Source: Neptuniibacter sp. UBA6509 (lineage in GTDB: Bacteria; Pseudomonadota; Gammaproteobacteria; Pseudomonadales; Balneatricaceae). From it: a stretch of DNA of 37,501 nt. Positions 1-8,494 of the stretch are shown here, piece after piece. Location of the stretch: the NCBI GenBank assembly GCA_002435145.1, contig DJLT01000087.1:6785-44285 (forward strand), written 5' to 3'. The position numbers were made by a program, and so were the translations under genes. The notes below the pieces were generated by a model. That model did no database searches. It saw nothing but the letters and a program-made list of their open reading frames with translations, and had not been told where the DNA came from. Numbering within the stretch: the stretch's first letter is position 1; every line of letters begins with the position of its first letter.

Positions 1-198
1 TTTGGTAAAGACTATGCTCGCACTCTTCGAGCATGGAATCACATGTTTACGCATAACTGGGAGCAGATTAAGGAATTGGGCTTCGACGAGCGATTCTATC
101 GCTTATGGCAATATTACCTTTGCTATTGCGAAGGGGGATTTGAGCAAGGCTCCATAGATGTTGGCTTATATATGATTCGAGAAAAACAATCCAATTAA
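1..198 (+). CDS. cfa: Cyclopropane-fatty-acyl-phospholipid synthase-like methyltransferase, C-terminal end (5' truncated)
   Basis: Reading frame 1 is open from the first base to a TAA at 196-198 and gives 65 residues, the last part of a SAM-dependent CFA synthase family protein. The stretch AWNHMFTHNW, then FYRLWQYYLCYCEGGF, is the characteristic end of proteobacterial CFA synthases, where the acidic CEGGF segment lies near the bicarbonate/active-site region. The family transfers a methylene or methyl group from SAM to unsaturated acyl chains of membrane phospholipids. The start and SAM-binding motif lie outside the window. The gene converges on a minus-strand operon (367-3358) that normally travels with cfa-like genes, which supports the call. 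Confidence 0.85.
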   Translation, partial: FGKDYARTLRAWNHMFTHNWEQIKELGFDERFYRLWQYYLCYCEGGFEQGSIDVGLYMIREKQSN

Positions 199-236
199 TT
201 ACTTAATTACACTCCCTATACAAAATCTAATCTGAT

Positions 237-279
237 AGGACTCTCAGGTAAGCATAAACAGAAAGTCCTCTCAGATCAG
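237..279. other. Inverted repeat between convergent cfa and NTF2-like genes
   Basis: AGGACT at 237-242 pairs with AGTCCT at 264-269. CTGAT just before (232-236) can pair with ATCAG at 275-279 across a small bulge. It lies between convergent gene ends, so it may help end transcription, but no clear T-tract follows. Confidence 0.25.
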
Positions 280-366
280 TATGAAAAGACAGCCATATAC
301 CCTCTTCCTAATACTCTATATTTATACGTACTTTAAATTTATCGGTTCATGCTGCCCAAATAGCGA

Positions 367-798
367 TTAAACTTGTGCTTTTTGATGAGACATACGCTTT
401 CGCATAAAACCGATAACACGCCCCATCAAGGGTACCTTTTCCATTAATGCGGATGCATCCCAGTAGTCACAATGATATGTAACTTTTCCCTCTTGATCTG
501 CAAACACCTGGCTCATTCCATCGAACTTAATCTCACCGGTATATTTATTACTGGCATAAAAAGTCCATTGTAATACCCCCATATGATCGCTCTGTATATG
601 GCTATGTATGTCGAACCGCACATCGTCTAGACGGTTAAACATATCGTCCAATACCTGAATAAATTCAGCATGGGTGAAGGTATGAGTAAAGGGGTCTCGA
701 AATTCGACTTCATCAGCTAGATGCATGCTTAGCTCAGACAGGTTCTCACTGTTAAGCTGAGAAAGAGCCAAAGCATACTCAGATAACCAATTATCCAT
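367..798 (-). CDS. NTF2/SnoaL-like family protein
   Basis: A 143-residue protein with the layout of a single NTF2/SnoaL-like cone-shaped domain: an N-terminal helix, a DEVEFRDPF segment after it, then alternating strands containing WTFYASN and KVTYHCDYWD. Members bind small hydrophobic ligands or act as isomerases or hydratases; the substrate here is unknown. It has no signal peptide, so it is probably cytoplasmic. It is the last gene of the minus-strand run 3358 to 367, and NTF2-like proteins are regular members of cfa/FAD-oxidoreductase/SDR gene clusters in gammaproteobacteria. A role in modifying membrane fatty acids is inferred from context only. Confidence 0.75.
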   Translation of the reverse strand: MDNWLSEYALALSQLNSENLSELSMHLADEVEFRDPFTHTFTHAEFIQVLDDMFNRLDDVRFDIHSHIQSDHMGVLQWTFYASNKYTGEIKFDGMSQVFADQEGKVTYHCDYWDASALMEKVPLMGRVIGFMRKRMSHQKAQV

Positions 799-927
799 TT
801 AAAAAATCCAATTTAGCTAATATAACGATTCTAGAAAGGGTTGTTTTTATAATCACACTAAAACTAAGCAAGAGAAAAAACCTAGCTTCTAGGCCATCTA
901 TTATTAGAGCTCTTGACCTAAAAAGCA

Positions 928-1719
928 CTATTTATCAGAAGGTTTAACCATATAGTTCATAAGTTTGAAGTACCAGCTATAAGGCAAAACTTGAAGAAAC
1001 TTCAATACATAAACAAGCCTTCTCGGAAACGCAATTTCAAATCGCTCACTCAGTAACCCCCTTATGATTTTATCCGCAGCAACCTCGGGCTCTAATAAAG
1101 CAGGCATATGGAAGCTATTTTTATCCGTCAGAGGAGTACGGACAAACCCAGGATTAATGACTTGTATCTTCACATGACTTGCGTGCAAATCTAGTTTTAA
1201 AGCCTCGCACAGATTGATTAAGGCGGCCTTACTAGCCCCGTAGGCAGCAGCTGTAGGCAAACCTATGTAACCCGCCACAGAAGATACAACAGCGATCTGT
1301 CCTGAGTTTTGAGCGATAAATTTCTTTAACACCGGATCAATACAGTTGATCGTGCCTTGTAAATTAGTCTGCAAGATTGAGCCACAACGCTCCGCACAGA
1401 AGTTCTGAGCGGAAAAAGGATCGTGGGTACCAGCATTTAGAATAACTAAGTCTGGCATCATTTTATTCGAAGCCCAGCTTTCAACTAAATTAAAAATAGA
1501 TTGACGGTCTGTGATATCAAGAGGCATCGCTATAATATGGCCGGAGTAATTATGGCATTGATCCATTAGCGCCCGAAGATCACTGTGAGTTCTTGATGAA
1601 CAATAAACAGTTAAGCCCTGCTGACAAAATCGCTTAGCTAGGGCATTCCCAATACCTTTCCCTGCACCTGTTATCCAGACAGATGACCAAGGAAATCCCC
1701 TATTGCTATCCATCATCAT
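928..1719 (-). CDS. Short-chain dehydrogenase/reductase (SDR)
   Basis: A 263-residue classical SDR. The Rossmann cofactor motif TGAGKGIG is at residues 17-24, the NAG motif at 95-97, the catalytic serine in SSVAG (about 146-150), and the YGASK active site gives Tyr160 and Lys164. A reduced or oxidised nicotinamide cofactor is therefore expected. The protein begins with three consecutive ATG codons, and its start overlaps the end of the DUF3833 gene (stop at 1706) by 14 bases, which indicates translational coupling. The substrate is not evident; in this neighbourhood an oxidised or branched acyl chain is a reasonable guess. Confidence 0.85.
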   Translation of the reverse strand: MMMDSNRGFPWSSVWITGAGKGIGNALAKRFCQQGLTVYCSSRTHSDLRALMDQCHNYSGHIIAMPLDITDRQSIFNLVESWASNKMMPDLVILNAGTHDPFSAQNFCAERCGSILQTNLQGTINCIDPVLKKFIAQNSGQIAVVSSVAGYIGLPTAAAYGASKAALINLCEALKLDLHASHVKIQVINPGFVRTPLTDKNSFHMPALLEPEVAADKIIRGLLSERFEIAFPRRLVYVLKFLQVLPYSWYFKLMNYMVKPSDK

Positions 1720-2293
1720 TCCCCACGACCAGCTCGCATCCGGCAGTAAGATCTCTATGAGGCTTATCCGATACCTTCCTGATATATAAGGTAATTTGTC
1801 CCACCTCTATACCAAACTTATACATACTCGCTCTGTTAATTAGATTATTTTCATCAACCAAATACATCCAATCATCTAAACGAATATTCCAAACCTTACC
1901 ACCGACAGGGACAGCGAGAACATATCCCCAATTTAAAGCATTACCGGAAGTGGATCCTGTGGCTTGTCCAATTACATCACCTGCAGTACCGCTATAATTT
2001 TCACCGGACTTAACCAATCGCCAGCAGCGGTGCTGCTCTTCTCCATCATCGAAATAAAAGAGTTCATCCAGAAGCCCATTATTACCTTCCCAGTGCCCCA
2101 AAATGTCAGCACGAAAACGTCGCGTCACTCTGCCTTTAAAGTCTTGAACAATACCGTAAGCTTCAAGGTGCCCGTTAAAGAATAGACTAAGATCTAATTC
2201 AGGCGTCACGTCTCGATAGACATTTAGTTGTGTCGAGCAAGCTGATAGAAAAGGAATAAATGCCATCAACATCACCTTTATTGTTTTTTTCAT
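1706..2293 (-). CDS. DUF3833 family lipoprotein
   Basis: A 195-residue protein with a signal peptide ending in the lipobox LSAC, so Cys19 is probably lipidated. The rest matches the DUF3833 family: it opens with a LSLFFNGHLEAYGIVQDFKG-type segment, has RRFRADILGHWEG, and ends in a beta-rich half with WNIRLDDWMYLVDE. The fold suggests a lipocalin-like beta barrel, though its biochemical function is unknown. It sits four bases after the chalcone-isomerase-like gene and overlaps the SDR gene, so it is plainly part of the same operon. A role in handling lipids between membranes is an inference from location and neighbours. Confidence 0.8.
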   Translation of the reverse strand: MKKTIKVMLMAFIPFLSACSTQLNVYRDVTPELDLSLFFNGHLEAYGIVQDFKGRVTRRFRADILGHWEGNNGLLDELFYFDDGEEQHRCWRLVKSGENYSGTAGDVIGQATGSTSGNALNWGYVLAVPVGGKVWNIRLDDWMYLVDENNLINRASMYKFGIEVGQITLYIRKVSDKPHRDLTAGCELVVGNDDG

Positions 2294-2297
2294 TTCG

Positions 2298-2852
2298 TTA
2301 CTCCCCTCGAAGCTTTTTAGCTAGCTGAGGGTAGCGACTACTTTCAGAGAGCCAAATATTAATAAATGCTTGGCAAAAATTCGGATCATCAATCTCTCCA
2401 ATCCAGCCACGGTTATAAAAAAAATGTCCGGCTGTATTTTCATCGACATAAAATGCTAATTGATCACCATCGTTAACATCCGTCCACATGAGCGCTAAAG
2501 CCCTCACCCACCGATCCGTCTCACTAGGTGAGGCAAATCTGCCTAACTGCTTTTTAGTCTCTTCAATAAGATCTTCAGCGCTTATTCTCCGTTGGTAGTT
2601 CAGAATTAATGCAAGCGGCTGATTAATATCATTAAAATCGCCATCGTATGTCTTTAATTCAGCTTGATAAATATCAAACCATAGGACTTTTAGTTCAGCT
2701 GTACCGACACTCTTTAATTCATCTGGAAAATTCAGTTGCGCCTTGGCCTCGATTGTTAAAATTAAGCAGACGATAACAACGCTTAAATATTTAAAACTAA
2801 GCCTGTTTTTTCTTAATTTAGATGTAAGAAAAGGCTTTATCTGTTGGAACAT
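2298..2852 (-). CDS. Chalcone-isomerase-like periplasmic protein
   Basis: A 184-residue protein. Residues 1-39 form a signal peptide with a basic N region, a hydrophobic core around VIVCLILTI and a cleavage site near AKA. The mature part has the chalcone-isomerase-like pattern: LKSVGTAELKVLWFDIYQAELKT in pieces, LILNYQRRISAEDLIEET, and a late FCQAFINIWLSE. Bacterial members of this family are not flavonoid enzymes; related folds bind fatty acids. The start overlaps the end of the DUF2878 gene by 16 bases. Membership in a cfa-type cluster makes binding or modification of acyl chains plausible. Confidence 0.8.
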   Translation of the reverse strand: MFQQIKPFLTSKLRKNRLSFKYLSVVIVCLILTIEAKAQLNFPDELKSVGTAELKVLWFDIYQAELKTYDGDFNDINQPLALILNYQRRISAEDLIEETKKQLGRFASPSETDRWVRALALMWTDVNDGDQLAFYVDENTAGHFFYNRGWIGEIDDPNFCQAFINIWLSESSRYPQLAKKLRGE

Positions 2853-3358
2853 AACTGCCTCTCTATCTGCTGACTAACCCATAGCAAGGTTGGAAATAGA
2901 ATCATCCATATAAAACTAATAACCAACGCACTGATCACCAAAGGAAGACTAAAACTTACGACACCAACAAGACCCCCGGCGATGTAAGATGAACTCCCAC
3001 CCAAAGCCCCAAAAAGTGCTGCTAGAACAGTACGGTCATTAAAAAACGAAAGGCTCTGACGTAGTGTTGCGCAAAAACAAAACCATAAAGCCATAAGCCA
3101 AAGAGGTGGCACTATCACCCCTCCGTCAAACTGAAAAAAATTGATTGACGTTAGAAATAAATCAACGCAGAAACCTAAAATACCGACAATAAATACAATT
3201 AAAATCTCAATAAAAGGCTGCTCGTGGAACAGCAAGTGTAGAAGCAGTAAAAAAGACACGTAAATTAATGCCTCGTTACCCAAAAAAACACATAGATACC
3301 AAGCTATGTTGAAACCAATCAAATTAACCCAAAAATTTTGCGACAAACCAGAAAACAT
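2837..3358 (-). CDS. DUF2878 family integral membrane protein
   Basis: A 173-residue, very hydrophobic protein with about five predicted membrane helices, near residues 11-40, 48-70, 80-97, 110-135 and 135-160. Features typical of DUF2878 are WYLCVFLGNEA near the start, a GFCVDLFLTSINFFQF segment, and PPLWLMALWFCF. It is the first gene of the minus-strand operon that continues through 367. The promoter should lie in 3359-3529, shared with the divergent FAD oxidoreductase. Function is unknown; it usually accompanies CFA-synthase-like genes. Confidence 0.8.
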   Translation of the reverse strand: MFSGLSQNFWVNLIGFNIAWYLCVFLGNEALIYVSFLLLLHLLFHEQPFIEILIVFIVGILGFCVDLFLTSINFFQFDGGVIVPPLWLMALWFCFCATLRQSLSFFNDRTVLAALFGALGGSSSYIAGGLVGVVSFSLPLVISALVISFIWMILFPTLLWVSQQIERQLCSNR

Positions 3359-3529
3359 ATTGACCTCTCCTAAGCTTTATTACGGAAAACTTAAAAATTC
3401 AGATCAAATCATCATTAAATATCTACTCATCCGAAAATAATTTTCTAAAAGAGAAGCTAGAAATGCTTATTTAAAAAAACAAAGACATGAGAAATCAACT
3501 GATCTTTTTTTTAAACCCTGACGTATGCA

Positions 3530-4582
3530 ATGCATTTAAAAGCCAACAATCAATTCACTAACGAGCTGTTCCAACTTATGAATTCTATTAAACAACCACA
3601 CATTGCAGTTATCGGTGCCGGTTTTTCCGGTGCTTACCTTACTAAGCTGCTTATAGATGCAGGCATAAGGGTTTCCCTATTTGAAAAGAGCCGGGGGACT
3701 GGGGGGAGACTTTCAAGCTGCAGCTTAGACAATCATTCTGCAGATTTAGGTGCGCCTTTCTATACGCCTACAACTCCAGCTTTCAAAAAATGGCTTGACC
3801 AGCAGCCCGACATAGCCACTTGGAATACTAAAGTCATTGATTTTTCAGGTAAGACATTACCCTCAGAAACATTCCACTTAGCAATACCAAAACAAAGCTC
3901 GCTTACGAGAAGACTCATTCAAGGCGCACACTTTGCTCCCAGCACGCGGATCGCAAAAATTTCACACAACGCCAACAAACAAGATCATAAGAATTCTATT
4001 TATGACAATGATGGGCTCCTATTAGGACATTTTGATGGCGTCATCATCACGGCACCTGCGGCTCAAGCTGGGCCATTATTAAATACAACAGAGATACCAA
4101 GGTTAGCTACTGCTTATTCAAACATAGCAAACCAGATCACCTCTCAAGCTAGCTGGGTACAAGTGCTGGTCCTCAAATCAAGTGACCGGATAACACCAGA
4201 TTTAATCAAAGGTGAGCATAAGTTGTTATTTAGGTGCATAAAAAACAGCAGTAAACTAAATAGAACAGACGGACTTGGTAATGATGTATGGGTTATCGAG
4301 GCAAATAGTGAATGGAGCGAATTAAATAAAAACAGTGATCCTGAGAATGTAAGAAAACAACTTACTGAAGCATTTCTAAAATTACTTCCAATCCAACCTG
4401 AAATACTCGCTACACGCACGCACCGATGGCTTTATGCACGACATGAAGCCGTCGATGAAGAATTTATATGGGACTCTGAAACATGTATAGGAGCATGCGG
4501 TGACTGGTTAGCTGCTCATCATTTAGAAGGTGCTTGGCATAGCGCTAAAATGCTTGCAAAGACAGTCATTAATAAACTTTAA
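3530..4582 (+). CDS. FAD-dependent amine-oxidase/renalase-like oxidoreductase
   Basis: A 350-residue flavoprotein. The dinucleotide-binding motif VIGAGFSGAYL is at about residues 27-37, followed by the acidic end of strand 2 (LFEKSRGTGGRLSS), a signature of the renalase/amine-oxidase-like family. The C-terminal motif CIGACGDWL followed by HHLEGAWHSA closes the FAD site. The annotated ATG lacks a convincing ribosome-binding site. An internal ATG at 3578 (MNSIKQPHIAVIGAG) puts the FAD motif at the usual distance from the N-terminus and may be the true start. The gene is divergent from the DUF2878 operon and is a regular partner of cfa-like genes. Oxidation or desaturation of a modified acyl chain is the likely but unproven role. 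Confidence 0.8.
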   Translation: MHLKANNQFTNELFQLMNSIKQPHIAVIGAGFSGAYLTKLLIDAGIRVSLFEKSRGTGGRLSSCSLDNHSADLGAPFYTPTTPAFKKWLDQQPDIATWNTKVIDFSGKTLPSETFHLAIPKQSSLTRRLIQGAHFAPSTRIAKISHNANKQDHKNSIYDNDGLLLGHFDGVIITAPAAQAGPLLNTTEIPRLATAYSNIANQITSQASWVQVLVLKSSDRITPDLIKGEHKLLFRCIKNSSKLNRTDGLGNDVWVIEANSEWSELNKNSDPENVRKQLTEAFLKLLPIQPEILATRTHRWLYARHEAVDEEFIWDSETCIGACGDWLAAHHLEGAWHSAKMLAKTVINKL

Positions 4583-4782
4583 CGAGCCAAATTGACGCCC
4601 AACTGAATAACTTAAAACCAAGCTAAATCACCATTAATTCAGATAAAACAGTATAATAGCTATTGTTATATACGACTGATTGCGAATTAGGGAACCTGTT
4701 TGCATCCATGTATAATAATCGAAGAAACAGCCCTTATCTGTTTGATTATAATTAGAATTAAAGTGAACTTCGGAGCTAAGGT

Positions 4783-5421
4783 ATGTCTGACGAGCCATTT
4801 TTCCTCAAAGAAGAGAAAGAAAAACTAGGCCTACAACGTGCAAATGGCCAAACGGAAGCAACCTTAGAGCCCTTACTTCTCGGTAAGAGGGTTAAAGAGA
4901 TCCGCTTAAGTCAAAACCTCACGTTAGAAGAAGCAAGTAAACTCACTGGCTTGGCTCGTTCAACTTTATCTAAAATTGAGAATGAACAAATATCTCCAAC
5001 ATTCACAGCGGTGAATAAACTTGTAAAAGGCTTAGGGATCGATATTCCTCAGCTCTTCTCTCAACCCAAGCGCACTATAGGTGCCGGTGGACGCAGAGAT
5101 ATTACCCGCGGTGGAGAAGGTCTTCCGCACCCTACCCCGACTTATGAGCACGAGCTACTCGCGACTCAATTAAGCACCAAGAAAATGATCCCCTACCGCA
5201 CCACAGTGCGCGCTCGAACTTTTGATGAGTTTAATGATTGGGTTAGGCATGACGGTGAAGAGTTTCTTTTTGTACTAAGAGGCTCTCTGATGCTTTACAC
5301 CGAACTTTATGAGCCACTCGAGTTGTTCACGGGCGACTCAGCTTACTATGACTGTGAAATGGGCCACGCGCTTATCTCTACCAGTGAGGAAGATGCTGAA
5401 GTCATCTGGGTAACCGCCTAA
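4783..5421 (+). CDS. XRE-family transcriptional regulator with C-terminal cupin domain
   Basis: A 212-residue regulator. Residues 33-92 form an HTH_3 domain (VKEIRLSQNLTLEEASKLTG, then ARSTLSKIENEQISPTF). Residues about 140-211 form a cupin barrel, including DGEEFLFVLRGSLMLYTE and GDSAYYDCEMGHAL. This is the XRE-cupin architecture of PuuR-type regulators, which sense a small molecule through the cupin. A leader of about 30 residues precedes the HTH. The ATG is preceded by GGAGCTAAGG, a fair ribosome-binding site. A TATAAT at 4711-4716 may be the -10 element. No obvious target is adjacent: the downstream gene is convergent and the upstream gene runs towards it. Confidence 0.85.
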   Translation: MSDEPFFLKEEKEKLGLQRANGQTEATLEPLLLGKRVKEIRLSQNLTLEEASKLTGLARSTLSKIENEQISPTFTAVNKLVKGLGIDIPQLFSQPKRTIGAGGRRDITRGGEGLPHPTPTYEHELLATQLSTKKMIPYRTTVRARTFDEFNDWVRHDGEEFLFVLRGSLMLYTELYEPLELFTGDSAYYDCEMGHALISTSEEDAEVIWVTA

Positions 5422-5602
5422 AAAGCATAAAACTCGACTGGTGAAGCTTCAGCTTGTTAGAACAGCATGAAATTTTTAACCGCGGCAAAAGTGACGATTT
5501 GAAAATTTGGTTTATACTAAGTTTAACCTTCCTGAACACCGTCACTCGATTGTTACTGAGCATTCGCTTAGATAGAAAACAATGTCTTGTGGCGGTTTTT
5601 TT

Positions 5603-6142
5603 TCACCACCCGAAACCGGCCAAAGAGATACTATTTCCTTCAGCCCAACGGCCATCCTGCTTCAAATTACTTAAGACGCTCTCTGCCGTTGAATCATTCA
5701 TATCATTGAAACAGTTAAGCAGATCGGTTATCTCCTCATGCAAAGCATCAGGATCCTCCATATTACACCACAACTCATAAGTATCGATTGCAACAACAGG
5801 GTACTCAAGTTCCGAAATAAAGACAGACCATCTTTCTAACAGTTCTGCATCCGCTCCTTGTACATGAGGCTTTAAATAAGAAAGCCTTTGTTGAATTCTT
5901 GGAATCAGATCTTCTGTATAGCCAATTAAAAATGGATACCTAGCTCCCTCTGAATGCACCAGCACCGTATCATCAGCAGAGTTGCTAGCCGCGTAATACT
6001 CCACTTCAGACTCATCAAACCCCAACAACCAAAATAACGGAAGCGCATGATTTGCTGCACATAGCATCTCAGCTTGAGGCTCACCCGTTAAGCCACCTGG
6101 CATGCCATCCATTCCCATAAAAATAATACGCGTACCTAACAT
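5603..6142 (-). CDS. Hypothetical protein downstream of a TraB/GumN gene
   Basis: I do not recognise this protein. The frame is open further upstream, but the best start is the ATG at 6142: it follows the ribosome-binding site GAGGGAT, gives MLGTRIIFMGMDGMPGG, and avoids overlapping the previous gene. The product is 179 residues, acidic (many Asp/Glu in the second half), without a signal peptide or membrane helix. The N-terminal strand plus the glycine-rich MGMDGMPGGLTGEP is the most distinctive part. It lies ten bases after the TraB/GumN stop, so the two are very likely co-transcribed and could work together, although TraB/GumN is exported and this protein appears cytoplasmic. Confidence 0.6.
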   Translation of the reverse strand: MLGTRIIFMGMDGMPGGLTGEPQAEMLCAANHALPLFWLLGFDESEVEYYAASNSADDTVLVHSEGARYPFLIGYTEDLIPRIQQRLSYLKPHVQGADAELLERWSVFISELEYPVVAIDTYELWCNMEDPDALHEEITDLLNCFNDMNDSTAESVLSNLKQDGRWAEGNSISLAGFGW

Positions 6143-6152
6143 GATAATCCCT

Positions 6153-7007
6153 CTACTGCTGTTCGACCTTATAACCCAGTTCAACCAACGACTTTAAGAG
6201 GCCATCAGCGCCAATAACATGAGCTGCACCTACTAGAACAAATTCAACTTCATCAGTTAAAAGCATCTGCTCTATCTGAGGTAACCACCTTTTGTTCCTT
6301 TCTACCAATAAAGATTGATACATGTTCGGGTAATTCAAACGCATATCATCAACGACCAGCTTCTCTAAGGAGCTCGTATCACCTGATTTCCAATGAAGAA
6401 CAATGCTAGACATCATCGCTTCCGTTTTTTCGACATCATTTAACGTCTGGCGTAAAAACTGCTCTTCATTGCCCTCACCCATTTTTTGGATGAAGCTCAG
6501 ATGGGTTTCAATCGATTCCAAAGCCAAAGTAGCTTTTCCTTGGTTTATCGTCTTTTGATAATAGACTGAATCAGCCCCTGCCTGAGATATCCCAAGACGC
6601 TGAAACTCAACCGCTAACATGGTCATCATCACACCCGCAGGCTTCATTGCTATAAACATATTTGGCAACATGCCACGCTGAGCTAAATATTGGTTCAAAT
6701 CTGCATATAATGCTGGCGAAATTAATTCGCTAAGCAGGCGTCCATCTTGATAGGACAACTGAGACATCAGCCTCACCTGCACCTGAGGATCCTCAAGTGC
6801 CCCCATATCCGTCTCTAGTACAACCGTATGTGACTGTTCGTAAGCATCATCAAAGGCTCTAGGAAACGGTAGATCCTTTTTAGCGAGAACATGAACAGTG
6901 CCTGCTAAAAAGAGAAACTGATCACTTTTACTCACCTTCCATACAAAAGTTTCGGCAAGAGTGTAACCACTAAATAACAGGCTAAAAATCATAAGGCATA
7001 ATTTCAT
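6153..7007 (-). CDS. TraB/GumN family protein
   Basis: A 284-residue exported protein with a signal peptide (residues 1-19, hydrophobic core LMIFSLLFSGY). It carries the two signature histidine motifs of the TraB/GumN family: GTVHVL at residues 36-41, and VGAAHVIGADGL ending near residue 270, with His39 and His263. An acidic VLETDM segment lies between them. The family is related to metal-dependent proteases of the Tiki type; bacterial substrates are mostly unknown. The start is supported by AAGGA seven bases upstream of the ATG. The stop codon lies within the region carrying the downstream gene's ribosome-binding site. Confidence 0.85.
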   Translation of the reverse strand: MKLCLMIFSLLFSGYTLAETFVWKVSKSDQFLFLAGTVHVLAKKDLPFPRAFDDAYEQSHTVVLETDMGALEDPQVQVRLMSQLSYQDGRLLSELISPALYADLNQYLAQRGMLPNMFIAMKPAGVMMTMLAVEFQRLGISQAGADSVYYQKTINQGKATLALESIETHLSFIQKMGEGNEEQFLRQTLNDVEKTEAMMSSIVLHWKSGDTSSLEKLVVDDMRLNYPNMYQSLLVERNKRWLPQIEQMLLTDEVEFVLVGAAHVIGADGLLKSLVELGYKVEQQ

Positions 7008-7248
7008 GCTTTATCCTTAAAGAGAAAAAATAATTTGGATTAAAAATACTGGAAGTTACAACCAACTACTGATTTTTTTATATATCAGATGATAGGAAAA
7101 AAGTTTTATAGCTTGAAAGTACTAATTCACTATATCTTTGTAAGTAAACTAACCTTTTAGTATTCAACATATAACGTAGTTACGTGCTAACGTTAAAATT
7201 AGTATGCTAGTAGATAGTAACCTAGAAAATTCATAAAAAGGTACGCAA

Positions 7249-8043
7249 ATGACCAAACTTGCCTCATCAGATTTGAACATTTTGTTAGTTGAACCTTCCA
7301 CGATGCAACGTAAAGTTATTCGTAAGGAATTAAGCGAAGAAAATATTGAATCCATAGATGAAGCTGAGACGGTCAAATCTGCGCTTAAGCGAATCAGTAT
7401 GGTTAAACCCGATCTGGTCATTAGCTCACTTTATTTACCAGATGGTTCAGCTATGGATATCGTTAACCATATTAGGAAGAACCCTGAAACCGCTGACCTC
7501 CCCTTCATGTTAATATCGAGTGAGACTCGGCATTGCGAGTTAGATAAGTTTAAACAATCCGGTGTGATCGCAATTTTACCTAAGCCATTCAGCCATGATC
7601 ATCTAACTACCGCTATTAACTCCACATTAGATATTCTTTCCGATGATGAGCTTGAACTCGACTATTATGACCCTGAAACATTGAGAGTTCTTGTGGTCGA
7701 TGACAGCAAAATGGCACGTAAAGTAATCATAAACGTACTTACGAACCTTGGAATAAACAACATAACTCAAGCAGCGGATGGCTCGGATGCCATAGAATTA
7801 CTACCTCAAGGCTTTGATGTGATCATCACTGATTACAATATGCCTGAAGTCAACGGGTTACAATTAGCTGAACACGTGAGAAGCTCCCAAGAATATTCAC
7901 ATCTGCCGATTTTGATGGTTACAAGTGAATCAACTCATGCGCACCTAAGCAATGTCGCAAAGTCTGGGGTCAATGCGATGGCAGACAAGCCCTTCGAACC
8001 ATCTACCATCAAACAGCTTTTAACTAAAATTCTAGACGAGTAA
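7249..8043 (+). CDS. Tandem-receiver response regulator (first receiver degenerate)
   Basis: A 264-residue protein made of two CheY-like receiver domains and no output domain. Receiver 2 (about 145-264) keeps the full active site: Asp151-Asp152, the phosphoacceptor Asp195 in ITDYNMP, Thr225 and Lys247. Receiver 1 (about 9-128) has lost it: Glu15-Pro16 replaces the acidic pair and Ser60 stands where the phosphoacceptor should be, although Lys112 in LPKPF remains. Receiver 1 is thus likely a protein-binding domain, and receiver 2 the switch. AAAGG seven bases before the ATG is a good ribosome-binding site. No kinase is adjacent. Single-gene regulators of this type often act as adaptors for motility or chemotaxis. 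Confidence 0.85.
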   Translation: MTKLASSDLNILLVEPSTMQRKVIRKELSEENIESIDEAETVKSALKRISMVKPDLVISSLYLPDGSAMDIVNHIRKNPETADLPFMLISSETRHCELDKFKQSGVIAILPKPFSHDHLTTAINSTLDILSDDELELDYYDPETLRVLVVDDSKMARKVIINVLTNLGINNITQAADGSDAIELLPQGFDVIITDYNMPEVNGLQLAEHVRSSQEYSHLPILMVTSESTHAHLSNVAKSGVNAMADKPFEPSTIKQLLTKILDE

Positions 8044-8494
8044 TCTTTTGTATATGAAGAGGCTTTGCATGGTAACAACCTCTTATCCCCCAAGAGAAAG
8101 GATCCCATTTTGCCACCACGCAAGCAGTACAATAAATGACAGTACAGCTAATATCCCTTCCTCTCATTTCTAAAGCGTTTAATTTGTATTTCAGCACTAT
8201 TGGGGAAAACGCATAACCACACACTTTAAGCCTAAATGTTAATTTTGAATGGAAGAAAAATTTTCAAGCTAACTATACATTTTGCCTAGAACAAAACCTG
8301 TTCAATTAATAATCAACCTTAAATGCAGCAAAAGCATGCAAGATAACGGTATAAAGACAACAATTCACCGCCCTTTCCTTGCTCTAAAACGCCTGAAGTG
8401 TATAATGCCACGCTTTCCCACCGAGCAGCCTATACTGTAATTCAAAGACTGATTGCAGTCCTCTGCCCTAATTCCAAACAGGTAACACACTCAG
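8044..8494. other. 451-base intergenic region; deaD promoter and leader at its right end
   Basis: No supported gene is present; the short frames here lack coding character. Just after the tandem-receiver gene, AAGAGG (8057-8062) and CCTCTT (8079-8084) could form a loose hairpin, but no T-tract follows. The right end holds a promoter (8379-8406) and a leader of about 80 nt before deaD, with a small hairpin GACTG-ATTG-CAGTC at 8447-8460. I see nothing recognisable in 8100-8370. Confidence 0.5.
8379..8406 (+). promoter_or_regulatory. Putative sigma-70 promoter of deaD
   Basis: A perfect -10 element TATAAT lies at 8401-8406. A weak -35 element TTGCTC lies at 8379-8384, sixteen bases upstream. 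The expected start near 8413 would give an 82-nt leader before the deaD ATG. Confidence 0.55.

Noticed and set aside
2298-2852. Chalcone-isomerase-like protein as a flavonoid enzyme
   Set aside because: The protein is periplasmic and sits in a fatty-acid-type cluster; bacterial members are not known to make flavonoids.
5454-5780. 108-residue plus-strand frame after the XRE-cupin gene
   Set aside because: It overlaps the better-supported minus-strand gene, has no ribosome-binding site and no family-like features.
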